The notes under the pieces are model-generated. The model saw only the letters and a list, made by a program, of their open reading frames with translations, did no database searches and had not been told where the DNA came from. DNA of 40,150 bases from Planctomycetota bacterium (GTDB lineage: Bacteria > Planctomycetota > JAPUJT01). Numbering within the stretch: position 1 is the first letter of the stretch; each line of letters starts with the position of its first letter. The DNA is taken from contig JAPUJT010000076.1 of NCBI GenBank assembly GCA_027296055.1, forward strand, positions 1 through 40,150. The letters run 5' to 3'. The translations under genes were made by a program, and so were the position numbers. Of the stretch, positions 1-9,770 are shown piece by piece.

Positions 1-1
1 C

Positions 2-1909
2 GCGCGATCGCTCCAGGGCGAGCTCGACTGGATCATCCTGCGGGCGATGGAGAAGGACCGGACGCGGAGGTATGCCACCGCCTCGGAGCTAGCCGCCGAC
101 ATCGGCCGCCACCTGGAGGACGAGCCCGTCCTCGCCCGGCCTCCCAGCGCCTCATACCGGCTGTCAAAGATCGCTCGAAAGCACAAGGCGGCGGTGATAG
201 GTGGAATTGCCGTTTTCCTCGCCCTGGCCGCCGGACTCGTGACCAGCACCATCCTCCTTTACCGGGCGGACAGGGCATTCCGGCAGGAGGAAGAGCACCT
301 CCTGAACGCGCAGGAGCAGACCGCTATCGCCGAGCAGCAGCGCCTGGCCGCCCTCGAGGCCAAGCTCGAGGCCCAGAGTCAGCGTGATGCCGCCCTCGAA
401 GCCCGCGAGGCGGAAGCGGAGCAGCGGGCGGCTGCGGAAAAGGCGCGTCAATCGGAGGCGGACCAGCGAGCGGCCGCCGAGGACGCCCGAGCGACAGCGC
501 GCAGCGAGGCAGAGAACGCCACGAGTGTGGTCGGCTTTCTCGAGGGGATGCTCATGTCCGCCGCGCCACAGAACATGGGCAGAGACGTCAAGGTTGTTCA
601 GATACTCGATAGAGCAACGTCCCACCTCTCCCACGGGTATCCTGGTCCCGAGGAGGTCGAGGCGACCATCCGGTCAACCATGGGCCGAGCCTACCGGGCC
701 CTGGGTCACTATCAGTCTGCCGAGGCTCACATAAGGGTTGCAGCCAAGATCCGGGAGAGAATCCTGGGGGAGAACGCGCCCGACACTCTCAGGTCCATGA
801 GCGACCTCGGGGTGATCTTGAGCGAGCTAGGGATGTTCGAAGAGGCCGAAACCGTCCTCAGGAAGAACCTGAGAATCAAACTCGAGGTCTACAGCACGGA
901 TCACAAGGAGGCGCTCACCACGTTGGATAACCTGGGCGTCCTGCTGAAGGAGCGTGGAAAGCTGGCAGAAGCCGAACGAACTCTCAGGCAGGCCCTCGCG
1001 GGGAGAGCGCAGACGCTGGGAGATGCTCACCCGCGGACGCAAAAGTCGCGGAACAATCTTGCGAATCTGCTTTCGGAGCTGGGCAGAGTCCAGGATGCGG
1101 AGGCTCTCATTCGCGAAGCCTTGCGCTTCCAGGATCCGTCGCAGGACGAGGCCCATCCCGATACGCTGAAGTTACGCAGCAACCTGGCGTCGATGCTGAC
1201 CCATCAGGGAAGGGAGGAAGAGGCGGAGGTCATCTACCGACGGGTCTTGAAAGCCCAGAAAGTCCGCCTCGGCGACGATCATCCTGACACGCTCCTGACG
1301 ACGGGCAACCTGGGAGCCCTTCTCAAGCGAAAGGGACTCTTTTTCGACGCGGAGCCGTACCTTCGCGAGGCTTGGCAGGGGCGACGCCGAGTTCTGGGAG
1401 AGGAGAACCCGCGAACCATCGTGTCACTCTACCAGTTGGCTGACCTATTTTACGAAATGGGGCAGATTGATGAATCGGATCGGCTGGTCCGACGCACCTG
1501 GGAGATGAACCGCCGGGTCCTGGGTGATGGGCATATCTCGACCATCCGATCGGCAAACCTGGTGGGAGTCATATTGAGGGATAAAGGGAAGAGCGCCAAA
1601 TCGGCGGAACTCTTCGAGCGGCTCATCGAGGACGCCCGCACCGGTCTACCCCCGGACCACTACCTGGTCCACTATCTGAAGGGTCAGCTCGGCGAGAGTC
1701 TGTCGCACCTCGATCGATTCGATGAGGCGGAACCTCTGGTCGTTGACAGCCTTCCCCCGCTGGTAGACCGCCTCGGGCCGAACCATTCCCTGACGAGAAA
1801 GGCCATCCAACGAGCGATCAGGTTTTACACCGCTTGGAAGAAGCCCGCAAAGGCGGCGAAGTATCGGGCGCTCCTGTCTCGCGGGGAGAAACCACCTGCA
1901 GAGAAATAG
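2..1909 (+). CDS. Ser/Thr protein kinase with TPR repeats, C-terminal part (5' end outside window)
   Basis: The reading frame is open from the left edge, so the catalytic domain is cut off. The visible protein (635 residues) begins in the last helices of the kinase C-lobe, with a GELDWIILRAMEKDRTRRY motif that matches the complete kinase at 17259-20522. One membrane helix follows (about residues 63-87), then an Ala/Glu/Arg-rich coiled coil (about 90-175) and tetratricopeptide repeats from about 210 to 620 with the HPDTL/NLG signatures of this family. By family precedent it is a membrane-anchored kinase with an extracytoplasmic TPR sensor region; substrates are unknown. The stop is followed by a strong hairpin and a convergent gene. 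The architecture is certain, the biological role is not. Confidence 0.9.
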   Translation, partial: ARSLQGELDWIILRAMEKDRTRRYATASELAADIGRHLEDEPVLARPPSASYRLSKIARKHKAAVIGGIAVFLALAAGLVTSTILLYRADRAFRQEEEHLLNAQEQTAIAEQQRLAALEAKLEAQSQRDAALEAREAEAEQRAAAEKARQSEADQRAAAEDARATARSEAENATSVVGFLEGMLMSAAPQNMGRDVKVVQILDRATSHLSHGYPGPEEVEATIRSTMGRAYRALGHYQSAEAHIRVAAKIRERILGENAPDTLRSMSDLGVILSELGMFEEAETVLRKNLRIKLEVYSTDHKEALTTLDNLGVLLKERGKLAEAERTLRQALAGRAQTLGDAHPRTQKSRNNLANLLSELGRVQDAEALIREALRFQDPSQDEAHPDTLKLRSNLASMLTHQGREEEAEVIYRRVLKAQKVRLGDDHPDTLLTTGNLGALLKRKGLFFDAEPYLREAWQGRRRVLGEENPRTIVSLYQLADLFYEMGQIDESDRLVRRTWEMNRRVLGDGHISTIRSANLVGVILRDKGKSAKSAELFERLIEDARTGLPPDHYLVHYLKGQLGESLSHLDRFDEAEPLVVDSLPPLVDRLGPNHSLTRKAIQRAIRFYTAWKKPAKAAKYRALLSRGEKPPAEK

Positions 1910-1952
1910 ACGGCCCGCCGAAGCCCCGCGAAGGAGGGCTAAGGCAGGCCGT
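1910..1952. terminator. Long imperfect hairpin between convergent genes
   Basis: ACGGCC pairs with GGCCGT, then GCC with GGC, then AGCCC with GGGCT around a nine-base loop, with one mismatch and one small internal loop. It begins directly after the kinase stop codon and lies before the end of the leftward lipoprotein gene, so it could serve both directions. Neither side has a T-run, so intrinsic termination is only inferred. Confidence 0.4.
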
Positions 1953-1984
1953 GATTCCATTCGATCCGAGCGTTTCGAACTCGC

Positions 1985-4000
1985 CTAGTCCATCACTGCC
2001 ACTTGCCAGACAGCGAAGCCGGGGTCGGTAGCACCTTCCCAGGTAGCCTGTCCAGGGTCGAGGACCATGAGGGCCAAGGTCTGGTCCAGCACGACTGCCC
2101 TTCCTGCGGGGGAGGCCGCGGCAACCGCTTGGCCTGTCTCGAGAAACGAGCGGGTTTCGAACGAAGAGAGATCGATCGGGTCGACGACCTCCACATCCAG
2201 GTCCTGGAGGACGTACACCTCCGCTCCGTCGGGAGAGACGGAAACGCCCACTGCGTTCAGCGCCCGAGAGGTGGACGCGCTCCCGTCGGTGGGAATCGAT
2301 AGAACGTCTCCGGTCGCGCCGGCGACCAGGAGCCGCGTCCCGTCAGGCGTGATGGCGATCCCCGCCGGTACCGGAGAGGACAGCGTACTCACCTCGGTCC
2401 CGCCCGCGGTCTCTATCACTCGAATCCCACCGTCGTGCTCCGCGAGATAGAGTCGATCCTGGAGCGGACTCATGGCCAGGAGACCCTTGGACGCCACGCC
2501 CTCGAGAAAAGTACGGTTCAGGGATACGCCGCTGAGATCGGCGTTCACCATGATCTCGGCCACGCCGCCAGCCCCGGTCGAATTCTCGAGGCTGACATAA
2601 ATGACATCTCCCGCTGGTCCGGCGAGCAGCGAGTAGGGCGTGCTCGACAGGGGGAACCTGACCACTTCCCGCATTTGTCGTAGGTCGAACAGAACCAGCT
2701 CCAGGAACCCGCGTGTCGCGAGGGCGATCCACCGGCCTCGAGGGTCGACGATCAGGCCCGCGTCCGCCTGCCAGGAACCGATGAAGGTGCCAAGCGTCTC
2801 ACCGGAATCGACATCCACCACGGCCACACCTTGGCCGGCCGTGATGACGAGGCCTTTCGTTCCAGTTCTCACCCGGTCCCTGACAGGGCTACCATAGAGA
2901 GTGGCGAACAGTCCGGTGTCCACCTCGAGGGCGTGAATCAGTTCGAACTCTGCCTCCACGAAAGAGTCGGCCCTCGCGTTCGGCCCGATATCCACCGCCA
3001 GGATCAGCTGGAGACTGGCGCCGACATCCAGGCCGAGGGAGAGATCCCGACTGAACCGCTGCCCGGTCGCTGGGAGGGCCAGATCCTGCTCGACGATGCT
3101 ATCGACAGCGGGATCCACCGTCCCATCCTGATCTTCGTCCAGCCACAGGCTCCAGGAGAGCTCCGACCATCCGGTCGTGGCTCCGGAGGCGCCAAACTCG
3201 ATATTCATCGACTCCACCGGCTGACCTCGTACAAGCTCGATGCGAGCGGCAAGTACGGGCACGTTCGAATCCCCGGGATACGCGAACGGCCCCCGCATCA
3301 CATCCGCCGGCTCCACCGCAACAACGGCCGTCGAAGAGGGAGGAGTCGGAGGAGGAGGGGGAGAGGAGCCATCGATCGTCCGCCATCCTGAGCGAATGCT
3401 CGTCCAGGAATAGTGAATTGGAAGTGACGTCGAGAGAACGATGTCCCGGGCCGCTTCGCTGATCGACACCCTGAATCGAGCGCCGGCAGCGGCGGCAGGG
3501 TCGATATCACCGGCGAGGAGAAGATTCGTCGATTCAAAGGCCCCCATCGCGAAGGTGAGGCTCGAGGCAGCTACCCCGTTCAGGAAGCCTCCCGTCCATA
3601 GCAGGGAATCGCTCGAGGTGACGGTCCCGCTCCAGTCCGAGTCATGATAGAGGCGGGCGGCCGCCACGTTCTGCCAATCGTCTTCACCGTGAAAACTGAT
3701 GGAAGTGATGATGATCGCGCTGCTCGAGCAGTTCATAAGGTCCAGATCGAGGAGCGGGACCATCGTCTGCCCACCAGAGACCGTCATATCCGAAGAGGTA
3801 CCCCACCCGCTCGATACACTCAAATACCCAGCACTGCCACCACCGCCACCACCACCACCACCGCCGCCACCTGTGCCGCCGGAGGACCAGTCATCTTCAT
3901 CCTCCCAATCGGAACGTCCGTACACTTCCAGATCGCAGGCAGACACCGCCAGCAGCATGATCATCGCCGCAAGGCCCAGCATGATTGATTCGTACCTCAT
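1985..4000 (-). CDS. Secreted lipoprotein with poly-Gly linker and C-terminal beta-propeller-like repeats
   Basis: Product of 671 residues. The ATG is chosen because GGAGG lies 7 bases upstream and the protein then opens with a lipoprotein signal: hydrophobic residues 6-19 and lipobox V-S-A-C with Cys22. An Asp/Glu/Trp-rich stretch and a run of 12 glycines (residues 44-55) follow, then about 350 residues of beta-rich sequence with no family I recognise. The last ~260 residues resemble YVTN/WD-type propeller blades (motifs such as ITPDGTRLLVAG and VSPDGAEVYVL). It probably sits on the outer membrane or cell surface. No clear promoter was found in the 209 bases upstream. The ligand is unknown; a surface binding role is inferred from the propeller. 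Confidence 0.8.
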   Translation of the reverse strand: MRYESIMLGLAAMIMLLAVSACDLEVYGRSDWEDEDDWSSGGTGGGGGGGGGGGGSAGYLSVSSGWGTSSDMTVSGGQTMVPLLDLDLMNCSSSAIIITSISFHGEDDWQNVAAARLYHDSDWSGTVTSSDSLLWTGGFLNGVAASSLTFAMGAFESTNLLLAGDIDPAAAAGARFRVSISEAARDIVLSTSLPIHYSWTSIRSGWRTIDGSSPPPPPTPPSSTAVVAVEPADVMRGPFAYPGDSNVPVLAARIELVRGQPVESMNIEFGASGATTGWSELSWSLWLDEDQDGTVDPAVDSIVEQDLALPATGQRFSRDLSLGLDVGASLQLILAVDIGPNARADSFVEAEFELIHALEVDTGLFATLYGSPVRDRVRTGTKGLVITAGQGVAVVDVDSGETLGTFIGSWQADAGLIVDPRGRWIALATRGFLELVLFDLRQMREVVRFPLSSTPYSLLAGPAGDVIYVSLENSTGAGGVAEIMVNADLSGVSLNRTFLEGVASKGLLAMSPLQDRLYLAEHDGGIRVIETAGGTEVSTLSSPVPAGIAITPDGTRLLVAGATGDVLSIPTDGSASTSRALNAVGVSVSPDGAEVYVLQDLDVEVVDPIDLSSFETRSFLETGQAVAAASPAGRAVVLDQTLALMVLDPGQATWEGATDPGFAVWQVAVMD

Positions 4001-4209
4001 CGCTCTTGCCTCCTTCTCTCCGTTGCCCAACCCGGACTTCGAGCTCCGACGAAGGGCTGTTCGAGTTGGAAAATCGAAAATGACCATAAGGTGAAAGACA
4101 CCGTCTGGCCGGGGGCTGGGGGGTGGATCTTCGGTGGAGGCGGAGCAAGCAGCGCGCGAGGAGACGCTACTCTTTTGGGCACAGGCAGTTGCGGAGAGAG
4201 AAATTACGC

Positions 4210-7200
4210 CTAGCGAGTGGGTCCCCGGGAGCCGGATCGGAGGATCTCGCCGTTTCGAACGTAGGCCCGGAACCCGGCCTGATCCATCCAGCGGGTGTTG
4301 TACTCCTTCAGGAACTCGCGATGCTCGGCGTCGTCGGGGTACGCCTCATCCGGGCCGTAGGGATACCCGGACATTCCATGGAAGGGGAGCGGCCCGACCG
4401 TCTGGCTGGAGACGGTGTTGGGATCGCCATCCTTCACCCAGCCTACGCTGCGGAGGATGAAGTCGCGGGTCCATCCCTCCGGAAGGGGAGGGGCGGCCTT
4501 GGCGTCGAACCGTAGGGTCATCTCGTCTCCGGCCCCGATGATCACGAAGCGATTGTCCGGCTCCTGGGTGAGGTCGGTCACGTCTCCGTAACGCGTGCAG
4601 TACCCCTCCATGTCGCGCCAACGGCTCTCGCGAGTGACCTGATCGTAGTCGAACAGGTGCGGCGAGTGCTTGCCCTTCCTGTAGAGTCTCGAATAGCCTC
4701 GGTAATGGATGTCGGCCGCCGACGGTTTCAACCGGGTGACGCGCGTAGGCCCATCCCCCGTCTCGGTCGATACGAGGATCTGATCCCAGTAGATCTCCAG
4801 GTTGGTTTCGATTCGAGCGCGAAAGTCCCCGGAGGGAAACATTCCCGTGAGGTCGTGGACGACGGTCTTCGTCTTGCCCGCCGGCCCGCCAAACCAGCCC
4901 ATCGCCATCTTCCATCCCCCCGAGCCATCCGGCACCCACAAGGAGGGGGGACGGAACTCGTGGTTCGAGTTCTGGGCGATCGAGAGGTTGGCCGTGCTGC
5001 TATCCGGCCAGTGCATCCAGCCCGTCAGGACGAGGCGTATCCGCTTCGCCCCCTTCAGGTCTCCGAGATCGAGAGTAAGGGTGTGCGGGGTGACGATGCC
5101 AAGGTAGTTCGCCCGCCTGAAATCGGCGACGTAGTTTCCATCCTCTTCCATCAATGCATCGAGGACGTCGTTGCCCCGCGTGTCGAGGGCCCCGGCCAGG
5201 GGTCGGAGAGCCTTCATCGAGTGGATCTGGTGGGGTGAGAAGGGGGGGGGCGCCCATTTCTCGCTCGAGAAGATCTGTGCCTCGGACGGGTGATCCACCA
5301 CGAGGAGCTCTGCCTGGTCGTAGAAGGTGACCTCCTGCAGCTCCTCCGTCATCTGGAGGACATACTCTCCATCCTTGGGCTTGAGCTGGTCGCCGCGTAT
5401 CTTGAGGTGATCCTCGCTGTCGATCCACGCGAAGCGCTGCTCGTCGATCCGGAGCCCGAGGGGACTTCCGCCCAGGACATCCGTGATGAAGACGAAACGC
5501 TCCCCGTCCCAGGTGTACAGAAAGGGGCAAGAGCCGCGGAGGATCTCGTCGTGCCTCACGTCGACCCCTTCCTCGAGGTCGAACTCATTGCCCGGAATCC
5601 CATTGGCCCAGATGATCCGGACCGCCTCCACCTTCTTGCGAGATCCGATACCGAAATGGCAGAAGCTTCCCTCGACCGTCTGGGCGTGATACAGGTCACC
5701 GGCCCGGATCTCGGCGCGTGCGCCGAGAGCGAACCGATTCGTTCGTCCCTGCGAACTCACGTTTTCGAGTCCACGGAAGCGCAGATCCACCCAATGATTC
5801 TTGTTGCCTCCCTCGTTGATCAGGACCTTCACACCCTCGGCCCCGAGGACGACGAGATCGAGATCGCCATCCCGATCCATGTCAGAGACGGAGAGATCGG
5901 TGAGGGCCGAAGATTCGGGGACGGCGCCGGGAGCCGACTCGAAGCGACCCGGCCCGACATTGCGGAAGAGAACGAGACCCCCCTGGCCCGCCACGGCGAG
6001 GTCCTGGAAGCCGTCGTTGTCGTAGTCGATCGCCGCCACCTTCTTCGGTTCGAAGCCTTGAGGGAGAGTGATCTCGCCTCTCGCCTCGAACTTTCCGCCT
6101 TCGAGGCCTCCGATCAGCCAAATGGCGGCCCCTGCCGCCACGATGTCCAGACGACCGTCGTTATCGAGATCGGCGACGGCGAATGCGGACGCGGGCCCCC
6201 CTTCGATCGCGACGGTCTCCGGCTCGAACTGTCCCTGACGGAGGTTTCCGTAGAGGGTGAGGCCGCCGGCCATGTCGAGCACGAGGACGTCCAGGTCACC
6301 ATCATTGTCGAGGTCGGCCCCGAAGGCTGCACGGACGCCGCCGCCGCCTCCGGCGATCTTGGCTGGAGCCGCCTTCTCGGCGTAGGTGCCGTCTCCGTGG
6401 TTTCGCATCAGCCGGTTCGGCCCGGATGCCCGTCCGATGAAGAGATCCAGGTCCCCATCGTGATCGTAGTCCACCGGCCGGACGAACGCGCCGCCCTTCC
6501 CCGCCTCGGTAATATTCTCCGGAGTCTCCTCCTCGAAGCCGCCGCTTCCATCATTCAATAGAATCTGCAGGCCCTCCTCGTTGCTGAGGATCAGATCGAT
6601 ATCCTCGTCGTTGTCGAGGTCGCACGCGATGGCGGAGGAGATTCCATCACCCGGCGGGGTTTCTTTCCCGCTGGGGGAGAGCTTGCCATCCTTGTTGACG
6701 AGCAGATGCCCCTTCGCCCCGGCGACGTACAAGTCATCATGCCCGTCACCGTTCACATCGAGGAGTGCCATCGCCTTGGCCCCCGGAACCGGGTACGACG
6801 CCGCCACGAACTTGACTGGAATCGCCGCGGGGGGGCTGGCGACAGGAACCCTTCCCATCGCCTCCTTGCTGAGGATTCGCACCTCCACCCCATCGAGGGC
6901 CGGCTTGACCTGCTCGACGGCCTGCCTGTAGATCGGCTGCGCCTTCAAGACGTTCTGGAACATGAGGACGGGACCTCGTGCCTTCTTGGCGTCGCCTTTC
7001 TTCAGGGCGGCCACGGCGAGGGCATGCATCTGGTTGGGTTGCTCGCCCAGGAGGGGCAGGAGATCGTCGAAGTACGCGAGCTGGGCGAGGGCCCCGTCCA
7101 GGTCTCCGATCGCCCGCAGAGTCTCTGCTAGCTCGACTCGTACCAGGATGTTGTCGGGGAGCAAAGTCCTGAGGGCCTCGAGGTGCGTCGCCATCTTCTC

Positions 7201-7764
7201 TCTGAGCTCAGGTCGCCGCCCCGCCTCCATCGCCCACGCCCGCACGAGCCTGTACCGGAACTCGGGTATGTTGGGATTCAGCTTGATCGCCTTCGACAGG
7301 GCCTCGGCGGCGCCGTTGACGTCCCGACGGCCGTAGGCGGCGAATCCGATGATGCCCCAGGCGTGGGCGCTCTCTGGATCCAGCTTCAGGGCCTTGTCTG
7401 CGAACGATACAGGGTCTCCCTCCAGCTGAGAATCGCGAAGAAGAGCTACGCCGGCGTTGATGTATCCGGCCGGTTCGTCAGGCATCTTCTTGATCAGCGC
7501 CTTGAAGCTCTCGAGAGCCTCCTTCTGCTTCAGCTCATCTTCGGTCCAGGCGAGGCCCCGGAGGAGGAGATGGAACGCCTCGCTCGCCCTCTGCTGGTCG
7601 GCGGACTGAGGCGTGGGCGCGGCGGCCGGTGGCTCCGGCGCGATGGGGCCGGCGTTTGCCGGTGGTGGTGGCGCGCCCGTCTCGCTCGAACTGCCGGTGT
7701 CGCACGCGAGGAGAAGAGCGGCGACGACTACAAGGAACGACTCTACGCGAAGGCACGAGGGCAT
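4210..7764 (-). CDS. Giant lipoprotein: TPR + FG-GAP/VCBS repeats + ASPIC/UnbV domain + long C-terminal region
   Basis: Product of 1184 residues. The start is the ATG with GGAGG 6 bases upstream, which places a lipobox (ALLLAC, Cys21) correctly; a start 35 codons earlier would bury it. Order of parts: signal peptide, Pro/Ala linker, TPR repeats (about 65-270), seven FG-GAP/VCBS blades with Ca-binding DxDxDGDxD loops (about 333-650; for example DLDNDGDLD and DMDRDGDLD), an ASPIC/UnbV domain (about 656-740), and a C-terminal ~440 residues I cannot assign. FG-GAP/UnbV proteins (CRTAC1-like) are secreted seven-bladed propellers, mostly of unknown function. It lies 114 bases downstream of another gene of the same class and probably shares its sigma-54-type promoter. 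Confidence 0.85.
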   Translation of the reverse strand: MPSCLRVESFLVVVAALLLACDTGSSSETGAPPPPANAGPIAPEPPAAAPTPQSADQQRASEAFHLLLRGLAWTEDELKQKEALESFKALIKKMPDEPAGYINAGVALLRDSQLEGDPVSFADKALKLDPESAHAWGIIGFAAYGRRDVNGAAEALSKAIKLNPNIPEFRYRLVRAWAMEAGRRPELREKMATHLEALRTLLPDNILVRVELAETLRAIGDLDGALAQLAYFDDLLPLLGEQPNQMHALAVAALKKGDAKKARGPVLMFQNVLKAQPIYRQAVEQVKPALDGVEVRILSKEAMGRVPVASPPAAIPVKFVAASYPVPGAKAMALLDVNGDGHDDLYVAGAKGHLLVNKDGKLSPSGKETPPGDGISSAIACDLDNDEDIDLILSNEEGLQILLNDGSGGFEEETPENITEAGKGGAFVRPVDYDHDGDLDLFIGRASGPNRLMRNHGDGTYAEKAAPAKIAGGGGGVRAAFGADLDNDGDLDVLVLDMAGGLTLYGNLRQGQFEPETVAIEGGPASAFAVADLDNDGRLDIVAAGAAIWLIGGLEGGKFEARGEITLPQGFEPKKVAAIDYDNDGFQDLAVAGQGGLVLFRNVGPGRFESAPGAVPESSALTDLSVSDMDRDGDLDLVVLGAEGVKVLINEGGNKNHWVDLRFRGLENVSSQGRTNRFALGARAEIRAGDLYHAQTVEGSFCHFGIGSRKKVEAVRIIWANGIPGNEFDLEEGVDVRHDEILRGSCPFLYTWDGERFVFITDVLGGSPLGLRIDEQRFAWIDSEDHLKIRGDQLKPKDGEYVLQMTEELQEVTFYDQAELLVVDHPSEAQIFSSEKWAPPPFSPHQIHSMKALRPLAGALDTRGNDVLDALMEEDGNYVADFRRANYLGIVTPHTLTLDLGDLKGAKRIRLVLTGWMHWPDSSTANLSIAQNSNHEFRPPSLWVPDGSGGWKMAMGWFGGPAGKTKTVVHDLTGMFPSGDFRARIETNLEIYWDQILVSTETGDGPTRVTRLKPSAADIHYRGYSRLYRKGKHSPHLFDYDQVTRESRWRDMEGYCTRYGDVTDLTQEPDNRFVIIGAGDEMTLRFDAKAAPPLPEGWTRDFILRSVGWVKDGDPNTVSSQTVGPLPFHGMSGYPYGPDEAYPDDAEHREFLKEYNTRWMDQAGFRAYVRNGEILRSGSRGPTR

Positions 7765-7878
7765 GGGTCTCCTCCATGGTAGATGGAATGCCGGGGTAGA
7801 CTGGCAGCAGGCGGACGGGATGTCCAGAGGTGGCTCCAGATCTGTCGAGCGCGAATGGATGATTTTCACGAAGCCGGA

Positions 7879-9678
7879 TTACTCCGGCAGAGGCTTGCCC
7901 TCGACCAGTTTGAGAATTCGATCCGCCTTGAAGTTCTCGAACAGTTGCTTCTTTCCGGATGGCCAGTGAACCTCGAGGCTCTTCACGACGGGATGGTCGC
8001 CGAGGCCGAAATGGATCTCCTTCGCGTTCGACGAGAAGTACCCCTGGCCCGACACCAGCTCACGGACCTGCTTCTTCCCGCCCGCCTCCACCCAGACGCG
8101 GACGCCGTAGCCGTCCCGGTTGCTCTCGACACCCTGGAATCGGAGGGTCAGCCAGTGACCCTTCGTCGGAGAAGTGTTTTGCAGGAGCACGCCGAGGCGA
8201 TCCGAGGCCGCTTCGTAAGACTTCTCTCCGTTGTTCGTCACGTAGATGTCCGTCCTTCCGTCATTATCGTAATCGCCAAATATCGATCCCCTGTAGATCC
8301 GTCTGCCTGCATCGAGGATGCCCGAGGTCGCTGAGACGTCATCGAAATGGCCCTTCCCATCGTTCGCGAAGACGAGATTTTGATCCCGGTTGTCCCCGCC
8401 GACGGAGTTCAGGTGGCCGCTGGAGACGAAGAGGTCCAGATCTCCGTCATTGTCGAGATCCTCGAGGCCGGTGCCCCAGCCCACCTTCCCCCAGGTCGCC
8501 TTCAGCACGCTGGGGGAGTCGAAATCGAAGGTGTAGAGGGCGTTGGGAAGCATTCCGTCGTTGGTGCTCTCATCATCGATCAACTTGAGGAGCAGGTCGG
8601 CCTCGCCGATGTAGTTGGAGATGTACAGGTCCATCTTTCCGTCGCCCGTGTAATCCCCCCAGGCGATCCCCATCGAGCCGTCGGTGCTGGAGACCCCGCT
8701 GGCGCCGGAGAGCTCGGCGAAGGTGCCATCGCCTCTGCCGAGGTAAAGAGAGTTGGCGTCCGTGTCGTTCGCCACCAGGATGTCCGGATTTCCGTCGCTG
8801 TTGAGATCGGCGAAGAGGACCTGCATGGATTTCCTGCGGACGTCTTCGACCCCCGCTTTTTTCGTCACATCGGTGAACGTGCCATCCCCCTCGTTCCGGT
8901 AGAGGGTGTTGGGGAACCCCTTGAAGTCCATCGGGAAGCGCAGCGCGGTGTTGTCGGGTTTGGCCTGGATGTCGACGTAGCCGGCCACGTACAGGTCCAG
9001 ATCCCCATCCCCGTCCATGTCGCCCCAGGTGGCGCCACCGTACCAGTATTCCTTGGGGGGACATCTGGCGAAGGCCTTCTTGGTCACCTCCTGGAACTTC
9101 CCGTTCCCGAGATTGCGGTAGAGAGCAAATCCCCTGTAGTTCGTGATGAAGAGATCGGTGTGGCCATCGTTGTTGTAATCGGCCGTGCAGACGGCCATCC
9201 CCTCTCCCTCATCCGCCGCCCCACATCCCTTCGTCACATCCGTAAACGTGCCATCGCCGTTGTTCTTGTACAGCACGTTCGTCTCCGGTCCCGATTCCCC
9301 TTCGCCCTTCCCGTTGACCAGGTACAGGTCCCAGTCCCCATCGCTGTCGTAGTCGATCCAGGCGGCGCCGGAGCCGTTCATCCGGATCAAGTGCCTCTGG
9401 GCGAACTCCTCCGGTTCGGCGAACAGCGCCTGATCGATCTTCTCGTTCGTGGCGAGACCCTTCGCCCCCTTGAGGCTAGGGTCGACCACTGTGGAGCACC
9501 AGCGATATCGCTCACCGAAGTGCTGAAAGGTGATACCCGCCTGCGCCAGGCGATCGACGAAGCGAATCGTTGGCGCCTCGTCCGGCTTCTTCACGTCGTC
9601 ACCTGATGCCATCGAGCCGAGCGCCAGAAGTAGACCCAGAGTGATTGCACCGAACCGGCGAGCTGAACTCATTCTCAT
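7879..9678 (-). CDS. Secreted CRTAC1-like FG-GAP/UnbV beta-propeller protein
   Basis: Product of 599 residues with a cleavable-looking signal peptide (hydrophobic residues 11-23, Ala/Gly-rich end near 26). Seven acidic calcium-type loops, among them DYDSDGDWD, DMDGDGDLD and DLDNDGDLD, mark seven FG-GAP/VCBS blades. An ASPIC/UnbV domain fills residues 507-595 (GYGVRVWVEAGG, IHFGLGD, VHWPSGK). The start could also be the ATG two codons further in; GAGAGG upstream serves either. It is the first gene behind the sigma-54-type promoter and operator-like repeats, and the giant TPR lipoprotein follows it. Calcium-dependent surface binding or adhesion is inferred from the fold; no enzyme motif is visible. 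Confidence 0.88.
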   Translation of the reverse strand: MRMSSARRFGAITLGLLLALGSMASGDDVKKPDEAPTIRFVDRLAQAGITFQHFGERYRWCSTVVDPSLKGAKGLATNEKIDQALFAEPEEFAQRHLIRMNGSGAAWIDYDSDGDWDLYLVNGKGEGESGPETNVLYKNNGDGTFTDVTKGCGAADEGEGMAVCTADYNNDGHTDLFITNYRGFALYRNLGNGKFQEVTKKAFARCPPKEYWYGGATWGDMDGDGDLDLYVAGYVDIQAKPDNTALRFPMDFKGFPNTLYRNEGDGTFTDVTKKAGVEDVRRKSMQVLFADLNSDGNPDILVANDTDANSLYLGRGDGTFAELSGASGVSSTDGSMGIAWGDYTGDGKMDLYISNYIGEADLLLKLIDDESTNDGMLPNALYTFDFDSPSVLKATWGKVGWGTGLEDLDNDGDLDLFVSSGHLNSVGGDNRDQNLVFANDGKGHFDDVSATSGILDAGRRIYRGSIFGDYDNDGRTDIYVTNNGEKSYEAASDRLGVLLQNTSPTKGHWLTLRFQGVESNRDGYGVRVWVEAGGKKQVRELVSGQGYFSSNAKEIHFGLGDHPVVKSLEVHWPSGKKQLFENFKADRILKLVEGKPLPE

Positions 9679-9753
9679 CGTCCTCTCCCACCCGAGCGAA
9701 AAAGAAAGTATTCACTGAATGCCGCGTGGAGCTACGAAGGCGTCGAATGTAAT

Positions 9754-9770
9754 GGCAAAGTCCGTGCCGA
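9754..9770 (-). promoter_or_regulatory. Sigma-54 (RpoN) type -24/-12 promoter
   Basis: Read on the minus strand the site is TCGGCACGGACTTTGCC, against the consensus YTGGCACGrNNNTTGCW. The invariant GG and GC are present with exactly 10 bases between them, and only two flanking positions differ (T to C before GG, W to C after GC). Transcription would start near 9743 and run into the secreted propeller gene after about 65 bases. The gene on the other side encodes a sigma-54 activator, which makes the match more credible. The rest of the 320-base gap (9679-9998) holds the repeats listed separately and no gene. Confidence 0.65.

Noticed and set aside
4174..4192. Plus-strand GGGCACAGGCAGTTGC, resembling a sigma-54 promoter
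   Set aside because: The GG and GC elements are 11 bases apart instead of 10, and no plus-strand gene follows.
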